A DNA stretch of 49,155 nt, from assembly GCF_900163835.1 (NCBI RefSeq), contig NZ_FUKR01000051.1, positions 1-49,155 of the forward strand. Reading direction: 5' to 3'. Numbering within the stretch: position 1 is the stretch's first letter; every line of letters starts with the position of its first letter. Of this stretch, positions 16,134 to 25,303 are shown piece after piece. This DNA is from Mycetocola reblochoni REB411 (lineage in GTDB: Bacteria > Actinomycetota > Actinomycetes > Actinomycetales > Microbacteriaceae). The translations under genes were made by a program, and so were the position numbers. The notes under the pieces were generated by a model, which was not told where the DNA came from, did not search any database, and saw only the letters and a program-made list of their open reading frames with translations.

Positions 16134-17863
16134 TCCGTCGTCTGCTGCACTACTGCTCGCCCCGCGCGCGGCGTCTCGTGATCGCCGAACTCGCGTGCGT
16201 CGTGATCGCGGCCGTTCTTCAGGGGATCGCCTTCCTGCTGCTCGTCCCTCTGCTGAGGTCGCTGTTCACCGGTGAGGTCGAAGCGGCGTCCGGCTGGTTG
16301 CTCGTCGTCCTCGCCTCAGCCGTCGGATACGTCATCGCCTCCTGGTTCGCGAGCCAGATCGGCATGAAGGCGGCGACGTCCGTGCTCGACTCCCTCCTCG
16401 AGCGCCTCGGCGAGAGCGTCGTCTCACTCCCGGTCTCGTGGTACTCCACCGACCGCACCGGACTCATCACGGGGCTCGCCACACAAGGCGCGATGTTCGT
16501 CTCGACCATGCCGTATGCGATTCTGCGTCAGATCCTCGCCGGATTCATCGCTCCCGGAACCGTACTGATCGGCATGTACGCCTTCGACTGGCGCCTCGCC
16601 CTCTCGATGACGGTGATGGTTCCCATCATCGCCCTCGGCTATCGCTGGCTCAGTCGGGGGATCGGGCGCGGCGACAGAGCGCATTCGATCGCCGTCGCCG
16701 AGTCGTCGAATCGCGTCGTCGAGTTCGCGCGCGCTCAGCCGGCGTTGCGCACGGCCGGTGAGGGATCGATCGCCGACCGGCTCGTCAGTCAGGCACTCGA
16801 TCGCCAGCATCAGGAGTACCGCGGTCTGCTGATCACCGGTGGCTCGGCGATCGCTCTGTTCGCCGGCCTCGTCCAGCTCTCGCTCACCGTGCTGCTCGTC
16901 GTCGGGGCGTTCCTCGCGATCGGCGGGACCGTCGACATCGCGACCCTCATCGCGCTGCTCGTGCTCGGTGTGCGTTTCAACGAACCGCTCGTCACAGCCG
17001 GCGATCTGGGCGGGGGTGTCGCCGTCGCCCGGACGACCATCGACCGTCTCGATGAGTTCGCCCGCACGGCCCGGCTTCCGGAACCCGCGGAGCCCGCGGA
17101 GCCCGCAGGCTTCGCCGTCGAGTTCCGCGATGTGACCTTCGGCTACGGCGCCGACCCCGTGCTGCGCGACCTGTCGTTCACTGCTCCATCCGGCGGCATG
17201 ACAGCGATCGTCGGTCCATCGGGTTCGGGCAAGACCACCATCACCAAGCTCGTCGCGCGCTTCTACGACCCCGAGCAGGGAACGGTGCTGATCGGTGGAG
17301 TCCCTGTGCCCGACCTCGGCACCGCAGTCGTGGAAGCGGCGGTGGCCCCCGTCTTCCAAGACGTCTATCTCTTCGACGACACCATTGTGAACAACGTCTG
17401 GATCGGCAACCCCGACCTCAGCAGGGATGAGGTGATCGCGGCGGCCACCCGCGCACGTGTCGACGAGATCGTCGCACGCCTTCCCGGCGGATGGGACGCG
17501 CGCGTCGGCGAAGGCGGGTCGAATCTGTCCGGCGGAGAGCGCCAGCGGGTGTCCATCGCCCGCGCACTGCTGAAGAACGCGCCGATCGTGCTGCTCGATG
17601 AGGCGACCTCGGCGCTCGACATCGGCAACGAGATCGCCATCGGCGACGCGATCGACCAGATCCGCGCCGATCGCACCCTCATCGTCGTCGCGCACCGACT
17701 GCAGACCATCATGACCGCCGACCGCATCGTCATGCTCGACGGGGACGGCGGCATCCGCGAATCCGGAACGCACGCCGAACTTCTCGCGAGTGGCGGGGCG
17801 TACTCCCGCTACTGGCGCGAGCGCGTCGACGCGGCCGGCTGGCAGCTCTCCTCCACCGACTGA
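16130..17863 (+). CDS. ABC half-transporter (IrtB/YbtQ-like), permease fused to ATPase
   Basis: 577 residues from GTG 16130, overlapping the upstream stop. An upstream in-frame ATG at 16076 lies well inside the previous gene and is less likely. Six transmembrane helices (about residues 15-300) precede an ATPase with GPSGSGKTT, LSGGERQR, IVLLDEATSALD and VAHRLQT. A short PAEPAEPAG repeat links the two domains. It is the partner of the preceding half-transporter. The next gene starts 45 bases later with its own GAGAGGAA site. Confidence 0.82.
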   Translation: MIRRLLHYCSPRARRLVIAELACVVIAAVLQGIAFLLLVPLLRSLFTGEVEAASGWLLVVLASAVGYVIASWFASQIGMKAATSVLDSLLERLGESVVSLPVSWYSTDRTGLITGLATQGAMFVSTMPYAILRQILAGFIAPGTVLIGMYAFDWRLALSMTVMVPIIALGYRWLSRGIGRGDRAHSIAVAESSNRVVEFARAQPALRTAGEGSIADRLVSQALDRQHQEYRGLLITGGSAIALFAGLVQLSLTVLLVVGAFLAIGGTVDIATLIALLVLGVRFNEPLVTAGDLGGGVAVARTTIDRLDEFARTARLPEPAEPAEPAGFAVEFRDVTFGYGADPVLRDLSFTAPSGGMTAIVGPSGSGKTTITKLVARFYDPEQGTVLIGGVPVPDLGTAVVEAAVAPVFQDVYLFDDTIVNNVWIGNPDLSRDEVIAAATRARVDEIVARLPGGWDARVGEGGSNLSGGERQRVSIARALLKNAPIVLLDEATSALDIGNEIAIGDAIDQIRADRTLIVVAHRLQTIMTADRIVMLDGDGGIRESGTHAELLASGGAYSRYWRERVDAAGWQLSSTD

Positions 17864-17908
17864 CTTCTTCCACCTGAACTCCCCCACCCGAATCCGAGAG
17901 GAACCACC

Positions 17909-18547
17909 ATGTCCGATACTGCCCCCGCGCCCGCAACCGCCGCGCCGACTCCCCCGAAGCGCTCACTGCGCTTCAGCCCCCGCGACATCATCAACGTCGC
18001 GATCTTCGCCGTCATCTACTTCATCGTCGTGTTCGCCGTCGCGATGCTCGGCGTCATCAGCCCATTCGTGATGATCGTGACGTTGCCGCTCACTCCGATC
18101 GTCGCCGGCATCCCCTACATGCTGTTCCTCACCCGTGTACGCCACGCGGGCATGGTGGCGCTGATGGGTGTCGCGCTCGCGGCCCTCGATCTCGTGATCG
18201 GCCACCCGTGGCAGTCGGCGCTCATCATCATCGTGCTCTCGCTCATCGGCGAGGCCATCATGGCTGCCGGAAAGTACCGCAGCACGTGGGCTGCGATCTG
18301 GACCTACACGGTGTTCTCCGCGTGGTTCATCGGCCCGTGGGTGCCGTTCCTCCTGGACCCTGCCGGATACATCGCGAGCTACGGCCTCGAGGCCTATGGC
18401 GAGGAGTACGCACAGTCGTTCCGTGAGCTCGTGACGGTGCCGACGATCCTGCTCATGGTGCTGTCGACCGTGGTCTGCGGCTTCCTCGGCGGACTCCTCG
18501 GCTCGCGGCTGCTCTCCAAGCACTTCCGCAAGGCCGGCCTGGCGTGA
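17909..18547 (+). CDS. MptD-family ECF transporter S component
   Basis: 212 residues with five to six transmembrane helices and a Pro/Ala-rich start. The pattern FSPRDIINVAIFAVIYFIVVF matches the MptD/Trep_Strep family of putative ECF substrate-binding membrane subunits. It is followed without a gap by T and A components, so a complete ECF transporter is encoded. Homologues sit in siderophore loci of other Gram-positive bacteria. The substrate is not known; a metallophore or metal complex is inferred from neighbours. Confidence 0.8.
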   Translation: MSDTAPAPATAAPTPPKRSLRFSPRDIINVAIFAVIYFIVVFAVAMLGVISPFVMIVTLPLTPIVAGIPYMLFLTRVRHAGMVALMGVALAALDLVIGHPWQSALIIIVLSLIGEAIMAAGKYRSTWAAIWTYTVFSAWFIGPWVPFLLDPAGYIASYGLEAYGEEYAQSFRELVTVPTILLMVLSTVVCGFLGGLLGSRLLSKHFRKAGLA

Positions 18548-19305
18548 CCCCGATCGACGTCGACGGCACCCGCCGCGCGAGCGCGCTCGCCGTCGGCGTC
18601 GAGGCGCCACCTCGCCCACGCGGCCTCGACCCGCGTGCGGCCATCGTGCTCATCGTCGCCACGAGCGTGGTGATCATGCAGGTCGACGGAGTGCGATGGA
18701 TGCCGGCGGCGCTGGTGCTGGTCATCGCACTGACCATGTGGGAGGGGGCGTGGCGCCGCCTCGTCTCTGAGCTCGTGACCGTCGCCGTGCTCGCCGCGTT
18801 CGCGTTCTGGCTGCCGGTCGTCTGGCAGCATCCCGTTTCGGCGACCCTCGGCGTCGGCGCGGCCTACATGCTGAGATTCGTCCTCGTCGCCGCCGTCGCG
18901 GCACACCTCGTCGCCACGACGACGCCGACGCGCATGAGCGCCGCGCTGCGCGCGTGGCACGTGCCCCGGCCCGTCGCGGTGATGCTCGGCGTCATGCTGC
19001 GCTTCTTCCCGGTCGTCGCGAACGAAGCGCGCGCCGTACTCGACGCCATGAGACTGCGCGGTCTCGTCGGCGCGCGCGGCGTCACGCGGCATCCGCTGCG
19101 GGCGGTCGAGCGATTCGTCGTCCCGATGATCGCCGCAAGCCTGCGCGGGAGCGAGGATCTGTCGGCCGCGGCGATCCTGCGAGGTCTCGGCTCGCACCGC
19201 GTGCCGGTGCCGCTCGTACCGCCCCGCTTCGGCGCGGGTGACCTGCTCGTCCTCCTGCTCGTCGTCGCCCTTGTCACGGCCACGCTGCTCCTGAAGGGCC
19301 TGTGA
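18544..19305 (+). CDS. ECF transporter T component
   Basis: 253 residues from GTG 18544, overlapping the S gene by four bases. Several hydrophobic helices in the N-terminal part, then the cytoplasmic coupling region with paired Ala-Arg-Gly type motifs seen as RLRGLVGARG and ILRGLGSHR, which contact the two ATPase domains. It couples ATP hydrolysis to toppling of the S component. Confidence 0.82.
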   Translation: MTPIDVDGTRRASALAVGVEAPPRPRGLDPRAAIVLIVATSVVIMQVDGVRWMPAALVLVIALTMWEGAWRRLVSELVTVAVLAAFAFWLPVVWQHPVSATLGVGAAYMLRFVLVAAVAAHLVATTTPTRMSAALRAWHVPRPVAVMLGVMLRFFPVVANEARAVLDAMRLRGLVGARGVTRHPLRAVERFVVPMIAASLRGSEDLSAAAILRGLGSHRVPVPLVPPRFGAGDLLVLLLVVALVTATLLLKGL

Positions 19306-20780
19306 TGACCGACATCATCCGCATCGAAGACGTGACCTGGACCTACCCGCACGCCGATGAGCCTTCGCTGCGAGGCCTCGACTTGTCGATCGGCGAGGGC
19401 GAAGTCGTCGTGCTGTGCGGTGCCTCGGGCTCAGGCAAGTCCACGGCACTCCGGCTGCTCAACGGTCTCGTGCCGCAATTCCACGACGAGGGCGTGTTGA
19501 CCGGCGCAGTCACGGTCGCGGGTCTCGTGACGACCGCTGTCGAACTCGACGCGCTCGGCGCCGTCACGGGAACGGTGTTGCAGCACCCGCGCCGGCAGTT
19601 CTTCACCGACTCCGCCCGTGACGAAGTGGCGTTCGCGATGGAGAACCTCGGATTCGAGCGCGAACACACCCGCTCGCGTGTTGACGCGACGCTCGCCGAG
19701 CTCTCCCTCTACGTCCCACTCGGGCAGTCGCTGCAACGACTGTCGGGCGGCCAGCAGCAGCAGATCGCGATCGCATCGGCCGCGGCGCACGAGCCGCGAA
19801 TACTGCTCCTCGACGAACCGTCGTCGAACCTGTCGGTCGATGCCATCGCGAGGCTCACCGCGACGCTCATAGCGCTCAAAGCCGCCGGAATGACGATCGT
19901 CGTCGCCGAGCATCGCCTGCGCTACCTGCAGGACGTGCTCGACCGCGTGGTCGTCATGCGAGGCGGCGAGATCGACGTCGTCTGGACGGCCGATGAGTTC
20001 CGCGAGATCCCCGACGAGACCCTCGCGGCCGAGGGTCTGCGCGGCGTCGTGAGGCCGACGACGCTGCCCGAGATCGCCGCGGCAGGAGCGAGTGCGGCAT
20101 CACCCGCCGCGTCGGTGCCCCCTGCGGCACTCGTGCTCGACGGCGTCCGCTGCACGCTCGGCGGCCGTAGGGTGATCGACCTCGACCGCGCCGCATTCGC
20201 GTCGGGAGAGGTGACGGCCATTCGCGGCACGAACGGGGCGGGGAAATCGACCCTCGCCCGCATCATCACCGGCCTGCAGCGCAGTGTCGGGAGTGTGCGC
20301 CTTGACGGCGTCACGCTCTCCCCGCGCGCGCGACAGCGATCGAGCGCCGTGGTCATGCAGGACGTGCAGCGCCAGCTGTTCACGGAAACCGTGTCGGCGG
20401 AGATCGCCCTTGCGGGCACCGATTCGCCCGTGACCGACTCCGACGCGGTTCTCGCTTCGCTCGATCTCGACCATCTCGCCGATCGTCACCCGCTGTCGAT
20501 GTCCGGAGGTCAGCAGCAACGACTCGTCGTCGCGGCCGTGCGCGTCGCACGCCGGCGAATCGTCGTGTTCGACGAGCCGTCGTCCGGCGTCGACCGTCGG
20601 CATCTCCAGTCGATCGCCGAACAGATCCGGCGTGTCGCCGCGGACGGCGCCGTGGTCCTGCTCATCAGCCACGACGAGGATCTGGTCGCCCTTGCCGCCG
20701 ACCGCCAGCTCTCCCTCGTGAACCCGTCCTCAGCGACCGTCCCGGCAGCGGCGCACGAATCCGTGAAGGAGTCGACATGA
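19305..20780 (+). CDS. ECF transporter double ATPase (A1-A2 fusion)
   Basis: 491 residues from ATG 19305; GTG 19302 is equally possible. Two complete ABC ATPase halves: first Walker A GASGSGKST and signature LSGGQQQQ, second Walker A GTNGAGKST and signature MSGGQQQR. A Pro/Ala-rich linker lies near residue 260. A single chain therefore supplies both ATPases of the ECF complex. The start overlaps the T gene and the end overlaps the MFS gene, so S, T, A and MFS are translationally linked. Confidence 0.85.
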   Translation: MTDIIRIEDVTWTYPHADEPSLRGLDLSIGEGEVVVLCGASGSGKSTALRLLNGLVPQFHDEGVLTGAVTVAGLVTTAVELDALGAVTGTVLQHPRRQFFTDSARDEVAFAMENLGFEREHTRSRVDATLAELSLYVPLGQSLQRLSGGQQQQIAIASAAAHEPRILLLDEPSSNLSVDAIARLTATLIALKAAGMTIVVAEHRLRYLQDVLDRVVVMRGGEIDVVWTADEFREIPDETLAAEGLRGVVRPTTLPEIAAAGASAASPAASVPPAALVLDGVRCTLGGRRVIDLDRAAFASGEVTAIRGTNGAGKSTLARIITGLQRSVGSVRLDGVTLSPRARQRSSAVVMQDVQRQLFTETVSAEIALAGTDSPVTDSDAVLASLDLDHLADRHPLSMSGGQQQRLVVAAVRVARRRIVVFDEPSSGVDRRHLQSIAEQIRRVAADGAVVLLISHDEDLVALAADRQLSLVNPSSATVPAAAHESVKEST

Positions 20781-22031
20781 CAGCGTCACCGGCCGCTCAG
20801 CAGACCATCCAGGCTACCCAGATCCCGCTCGTTCTGGGCTCGGTGCTCCTCGTCTACCTCGCGCAGATGACCCTCAATCCGATCATCGCGCCATTGTCGC
20901 GCGAGGTGGGTCTGGCGGAATGGCAGATCGGAGCCACGATCAGCACCGCGGCGGTGATGGTCGTGATCACCAGCCAGGCATGGGGGCGTCGCTCGCAGTC
21001 GCGGGGACGCAAGCCCGTGCTGGTGTCCGCCTTCGCTCTCGCGACGCTCACGATGCTGCTGTTCAGCGTCGTCGCCTGGGCCGGGATGGCAGGCATGATC
21101 ACCGGCACCGCCCTGTTCGTCCTTTTCCTGCTGCTCCGAGGCATCGGCTTCGGCGCAGCGATCGCCGCGGTCCCGCCGACGGCGCAGGCCTACATCGCCG
21201 ACGACGCCCCGGATGAGAAATCCAGGGTCAAGGGCATGGCCGGAGTCGGCGCCGTGCAGGGAGTGGCGATGGTGGGCGGCTCCGTGCTCGGTGGCGTCCT
21301 CTCAGCCTTCGGTCTGCTCACGCCCCTGCTCGTGATCCCCGTACTCCTCGGGGCCGGCATGTTGCTGCTCATCCTCCGGCTTCGCCGTGAGCCGCGTCAC
21401 GACCTGGTCGCCTCGCCGGTGCGTGTGCGCCCGACAGACCGGCGCGTGTGGCCGTTCCTGGTGGCGGGGTTCGGAATGTTCACGTCGCTCGGATTCATCC
21501 AGGTGATCGTCGGCTTCATCGTGCAGGACCGCCTCGGCCTCGATGCATCACTCACCGGAGTCGTCACCGGTGGCGCGCTGTTCGCCGCAGGGGCGGGGAT
21601 GATCGTCGCCCAGGCGGTCATCGTGCCGCTTAGCGGCTGGTCGCCGGCGACGCTCCTGCGCGTCGGGGGGGGCGACGGCGGTGTTCGGGTTCCTGCTGCT
21701 GATCGTCGATGCCGGGGCGGTGCTGCTGTTCGGGTCCATTCTGCTGATCGGCCTCGGCATGGGACTGGCGATGCCCGGCTTCACCGCCGGGCCGACCCTG
21801 CTCGTCGATCGCGACGAGCAGGGCGGCCTCGCCGGCCTCATCAGCGCCACGACGGGGCTGACGTTCGTGGTCGCACCCACGGCGGCGACTGCGCTCTACG
21901 GCGTCTGGCCCCTTCTGCCCGTCATCATCGGCGCCGGGATCATGGCGGCGATCACGGTGTTCGTGTTCACGCATCCGCGATTCCGGTCTCAGCCATCGTC
22001 CGGGTTACGAGACTCCGGTTCGAACTCCTGA
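20777..22031 (+). pseudogene. MFS transporter (YbtX-like), frameshifted in a G8 tract
   Basis: The first 295 or so residues form about nine transmembrane helices of a major facilitator with the loop motif GRRSQSRGRKPV. At the G run 21665-21672 the frame changes to meaningless Arg-rich sequence ending at 22066. Reading seven G instead of eight restores RVGGATAVFGFLLL and continues through the remaining helices to a stop at 22031, for 417 residues. The tract is therefore one base too long: an assembly error, a slippage variant or a real mutation. The position after an ABC pair and ECF module recalls ybtX beside ybtPQ. Its role would be export or recycling of the metallophore. Confidence 0.8.
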
Positions 22032-22050
22032 GAACGGACGGTCGGTCGCC

Positions 22051-22347
22051 TCAGTGCTCGTCGTAGTGCGCGCCGTGCGGCGCGTGCTTGTGACCGTCGT
22101 GCACGTAGTCGACGTGGTCGCCGTGATCGACGGGCTCGTGACCGCAATCGGCCCCGTGCTCGTGCTCGGCGATCGAGTGCTCGGCGACCGACTCGTGCTC
22201 GTCGTAGTGGTCGCCGTGCGCGGCGTGGTGGTGGGTGCCGTGCACGTAGTCGACGTGGTCGCCGTGCTCGACGGCCTCGTGACCGCAGTCGGCCCCGTGC
22301 TCGTGCTCGGCGATCGAGTGCTCGGCGTGGATCTCGGTGGTGGTCAT
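22051..22347 (-). CDS. histidine-rich metal-binding protein with two tandem 47-residue repeats
   Basis: 98 residues: four leader residues, then two nearly identical 47-residue units rich in His, Asp and Glu. Each contains AEHEHGADCGHE, HGDHVDYVH and a HYDEH end. Cys and His pairs (CGHE) suit zinc or nickel binding. There is no signal peptide or membrane segment, so it is probably cytoplasmic. Small proteins like this are sometimes labelled zinc transporter permease in databases, which the sequence does not support. It overlaps the ArsR gene by four bases and is surely co-expressed with it. Likely a metal buffer; inferred. Confidence 0.78.
   Translation of the reverse strand: MTTTEIHAEHSIAEHEHGADCGHEAVEHGDHVDYVHGTHHHAAHGDHYDEHESVAEHSIAEHEHGADCGHEPVDHGDHVDYVHDGHKHAPHGAHYDEH
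22054..22335 (-). repeat. two tandem 141-bp coding repeats
   Basis: Units 22195-22335 and 22054-22194 are in phase (47 codons each) and highly similar at DNA level, including an identical stretch around TGCACGTAGTCGACGTGG in both. They reflect a recent internal duplication in the His-rich gene. Copy number may vary between strains. Confidence 0.85.
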
Positions 22348-22676
22348 GGTCGCTCCTCGGTTGCGATGAGGTCGCCGGGCTCGGCGACGCGCGGTTCACG
22401 GACGTGAGCGAGGGCGTCGGCCACCACGTGTGACACGTGCAGGTCGGCGAGGTGGTAGACGATCTCCTTGCCGGAGCGGCTCGTCTTCACCAGCCCCGCC
22501 TGACGCAGCGAGCGCAGGTGCTGCGACGTCAGCGGCTGGGACATGCCCATCGCCTCCGCCAGCGCACTCACGGTGCGGGATTGCTCTTCGATGCGTCGCA
22601 GCAGCCCCAATCGTGAGGCGCTGCTGAGCACCTTGAACAGCTCCGCCGCTTCGACCAGGCCGGGCTCCTCGTTCAC
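22344..22676 (-). CDS. ArsR/SmtB-family metalloregulator
   Basis: 110 residues with a winged helix: LFKVLSSASRLGLLRRIEE, then the recognition helix SQPLTSQHLRSLRQAGLV and the wing SRSGKEIVYHLAD. The C-terminal helix has HVSHVVADALAHV, whose His residues lie where the alpha-5 zinc sites of SmtB/CzrA sit. It overlaps the His-rich gene, so it probably controls it in response to zinc or a related metal. The A+T-rich gap upstream (22680-22735) holds an imperfect inverted repeat with TATAA and TTATA ends that could be its operator. Confidence 0.85.
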   Translation of the reverse strand: MNEEPGLVEAAELFKVLSSASRLGLLRRIEEQSRTVSALAEAMGMSQPLTSQHLRSLRQAGLVKTSRSGKEIVYHLADLHVSHVVADALAHVREPRVAEPGDLIATEERP

Positions 22677-22758
22677 GTATCCACCCCATCACACATATAA
22701 ATGCTTTGCAATGTGATTATACAATCGCGAACCGTTCTCAGCCGCGGGCGCGCGCGAC

Positions 22759-23520
22759 TCACTCCGTTTCCGGGCCTGCTCTCCTGATGACCGCGACACC
22801 GCTATCGAGCACGTCGAGCCGCAGGACCGTGCCGCGCAACTCCTCCGCGATGTCGTCGGCCGACAATCTCTCCCAGCGGCCGACGGATGTCTCGGCCCGA
22901 AGCCGCACGCCGCCCGACCAGACCTCGTACCGGGAACGGAAGACGCCCTCGGCATCGGCGGCGACGTACACCGCCCGATATTCATACTGTCCCACCCGTC
23001 GGCGGACGGTGACATCACGCGGCGCGTCCGGAGCGGGATCGACTCGTTCCTGCGTCGTGACGAGGCACCCGCCGCTCGCCGTGAGATGCTCGCCCAGCCA
23101 CCCAAAGAGCTCGCGCCGGTCGTCGCGAATCACATGCCCGAGCATGTGGGCGCACACCACGCCGTCGATGCCGCCGGGCAGCATCGACAACCCCTCGGGG
23201 ATCGCGCCGGCGACGACCGTCACACGATCTCGCAGGCTCGGGTCATCACTCACCCGCGCGAGCAGCACGGCGCGCCCGACGAGTCCGGGCTCGACCGCCC
23301 AGACCCGAGCCCGCGACTCCGCGGCGATCACGCGGGTTCCTACCCCGCTTCCGGCGCCGAGCTCGACGATCACCCCTCCGGCGCCTAGAGCGCCGAACAC
23401 CGATCGCACGGTCGGACGCAGACGCTCCCACGTATCGTCCATGAACAGATCATGAAACTCAGCGAGCTGCTCGTAGACTGTCTCGTCCGCCGGCGGCGAC
23501 TCGTCGCTGTCATCGGTCAC
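22759..23520 (-). CDS. class I SAM-dependent methyltransferase
   Basis: 253 residues from GTG 23520, chosen because GGGAG lies about eight bases upstream; ATG 23538 has no such site. Motif I is VIVELGAGSGVGTRV near residue 53, followed by an acidic residue in WAVEPG and the mid-domain VCAHMLGHVI. Substrate unknown. It lies 14 bases downstream of the lytic transglycosylase gene on the same strand and probably shares its transcript. Confidence 0.8.
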   Translation of the reverse strand: MTDDSDESPPADETVYEQLAEFHDLFMDDTWERLRPTVRSVFGALGAGGVIVELGAGSGVGTRVIAAESRARVWAVEPGLVGRAVLLARVSDDPSLRDRVTVVAGAIPEGLSMLPGGIDGVVCAHMLGHVIRDDRRELFGWLGEHLTASGGCLVTTQERVDPAPDAPRDVTVRRRVGQYEYRAVYVAADAEGVFRSRYEVWSGGVRLRAETSVGRWERLSADDIAEELRGTVLRLDVLDSGVAVIRRAGPETE

Positions 23521-23534
23521 GGATCCTTCTCCCT

Positions 23535-24409
23535 TCATGGTGACGCGGTCGCCGCCGCATAGTGCCCGGCGACGTCGGCGACGCGGTTGTTGTAGTCGAT
23601 CGACGGATTGTAGGCGTGTACGGCGGCTATCCAGGCGGACGGGTCGGTGAGGTCGCCGCCGGCGAAGCACAGGTAGCGCGCGGCGGCGAGCGCGCTGTCG
23701 TCGATGTTCTGCGGGTCGCTCACCCGGTCGCCGTTGCCGTCGGCGCCCCATTGCGACCATGTCTCGGGGATGAACTGCATCGGTCCGACTGCGCGGTCCC
23801 AGATCGTGTCGCCATCGAGTTCTCCGCCGTCGGTGTCGCGGATCGCCAGACTCGATTCTCCGGTCAGCGCGATGCCGATGATGTCGGGGCGGGCGATGCC
23901 GTCCGCCCCGATCTCGGAGCCGTGGATCGTGCCGTGCTCCGACTCGACGAAGCCGATGCCCGCGAGTGTGTTCCAGCCGATCCCGCATTTCGGGCTCTCC
24001 TCCGACGCTCTGATCGCCGCCCCAGCATAGGCGCGCAGCGGCCTCTCGGGTATCCCCGTGCGCGAGGAGAGGTCGTTCACCCAATCGCTGTCGGGGAGCT
24101 CGCTGATCGGGCGCGAGCGAGATGCGGTGCCGGGCGTCGTGACCGGCTCGACGGTCTCACGCGGGCCGGAGCACGGGTGGCCGAGGGTGCAGGTGCCGTC
24201 GACGTCTCCGCCGGTGGTGCGAGTGCGGCGACCGCGACCGCCGTACCGGAGACGAGGAGGCCGACGACGATGCTCAGCGCCGGGACCCAGACCCATCCGT
24301 CGAGCCGTCGACGACGCGGCGGCGTGCGCCACCGATGCTGCTCGGCTCGCTCGCCGTCGCTCAGCAGAAGGCCGAACTCGTCATCGTCCGAGCCTCGTCG
24401 GTCATTCAT
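23535..24409 (-). pseudogene. membrane-anchored lytic transglycosylase, frameshifted
   Basis: The C-terminal part (about 24160 down to 23535) is a clear lytic murein transglycosylase: GIGFVESEHGTI with the catalytic Glu, AVGPMQFIPETW, WGADGNGD and NPSIDYNNRV. The N-terminal part lies in another frame (ATG 24409): a short cytoplasmic segment, a membrane helix (WVWVPALSIVVGLLVSGTAV) and a Ser/Thr/Pro/Ala stalk. Adding one C on the coding strand to the short run at 24163-24165 joins them through SATRAPAPRETVEP, giving 291 residues. It would cleave peptidoglycan at the cell surface. Error or true loss cannot be decided here. Confidence 0.8.
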
Positions 24410-24686
24410 CGGGGCTCGATCCCAGAACTTCCCGCGCATCCAGACGCAGGCGGCGCAGGTACCACGCGGTCATCCCGCTCACTCCGCCGACGACGAGCAT
24501 CCCCCCTGCCGCGAGCGCGATGACGATGGCGGTGTCGTCGGCGTCGTCCCCCTCGTTCACAAGCGAAGCCTCCTGGTCATCGTCGTCACCGCGCGCCGTC
24601 CGTCCGTCGAGTTCGTCGAGCGATGCCTCCTCGTTCTCTTTCGCGGCCTCTGCCTGCGCCGCCGCGACGGCCTGCGCCAGGGCATA
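24406..24686 (-). pseudogene. truncated membrane protein, C-terminal remnant
   Basis: An open frame of about 93 codons without a start: its 5' side runs into a stop at 24687-24689, exactly where homology to an unrelated ATPase begins on the other strand. It encodes an Ala/Glu/Gln-rich, probably coiled segment, an Asp-rich linker, one transmembrane helix (TAIVIALAAGGMLVVGGVSG) and a basic tail. Its stop overlaps the transglycosylase start as ATGA, the mark of a former operon partner. The family is not recognised. Confidence 0.6.
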
Positions 24687-24958
24687 TCAATCAGTGCTCA
24701 CGGCGAGGTGGTTGGTCTCGTCGGTCCGAACGGCAGCGGCAAATCCACCATCCTGCGCACCGTGTACCGGATGCTGCGACCCGCCACAGGCAGCGTTCGC
24801 GCCTCAGGCAATGACGTATGGGCGACGAGCGCACGCAACGCTGCACGGGTTCTTGCCGCTGTCATACAGGCTGCACCCAGCGATCTCGAACTCACCGTCG
24901 CCGAGTGGTCGCTACGGGCCAGGTCGCTCACGGAAGGATGCTCGGCGGCGACCGCCCG
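24684..24958 (+). pseudogene. remnant of a siderophore-type ABC ATPase (FecE/FepC-like)
   Basis: Starts abruptly in the region before Walker A (SAHGEVVGLVGPNGSGKST) and continues through LRTVYRMLRPATGSV and AVIQAAPSDLELTVAE. One base is missing near 24905: restoring a G continues as VVATGQVAHGRMLGGDRPE. Homology then stops before the signature and Walker B motifs. It lacks both ends and carries a frameshift, so it is a dead fragment left by recombination. Confidence 0.75.
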
Positions 24959-25303
24959 GAAATTGCATGGTTCGCATGCATTAGGTCCCGGCTCTTGTTA
25001 GTCGCCGACAACTTCGTCAGGGGTGTACGCGGGGTTTATGAGAGGCTCATCCAAAACGGGCGCGCCTGACGATAACGTACGTTCCCGATCGCTTTTCTGT
25101 TATGTCGAACGTTGATGCACCTACAGATAGGGACGGACAGCTAGCCTGTCGCGCCGGCGGACGCGTCCAGTTGGAATGGGTGAATAGGAACTGCTCAGAG
25201 AGGCTCTGAACCAGCGCCGAAGGGCCGACGTGTTCAGGCTCCCGAGGGTTGAGCCCGAGTCCGCCGGCGGCTGAGCGGACCGCAGGGGTGGTATCTCGAT
25301 GCA
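24959..25303. other. intergenic stretch at the left edge of the defence region
   Basis: No believable gene on either strand and no recognisable insertion-sequence end. It contains a 10-bp palindrome AACGTACGTT near 25076. It separates the ATPase remnant from the CHAT gene end and may contain the boundary of the acquired region. Confidence 0.45.

Noticed and set aside
14403-17887. Long minus-strand frames (443 and 487 codons) opposite the ABC half-transporters
   Set aside because: Antisense shadows of clear ABC genes with no protein-like pattern of their own.
22014-22036. GGTTCGAACTCC, like a tRNA T-arm
   Set aside because: The flanking bases do not pair into a T stem, no anticodon or acceptor arm is nearby, and the sequence encodes the end of the MFS protein.
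22054-22335. Direct repeats considered as a CRISPR-like array
   Set aside because: Only two 141-bp units without spacers, in phase with a reading frame; they are coding repeats.
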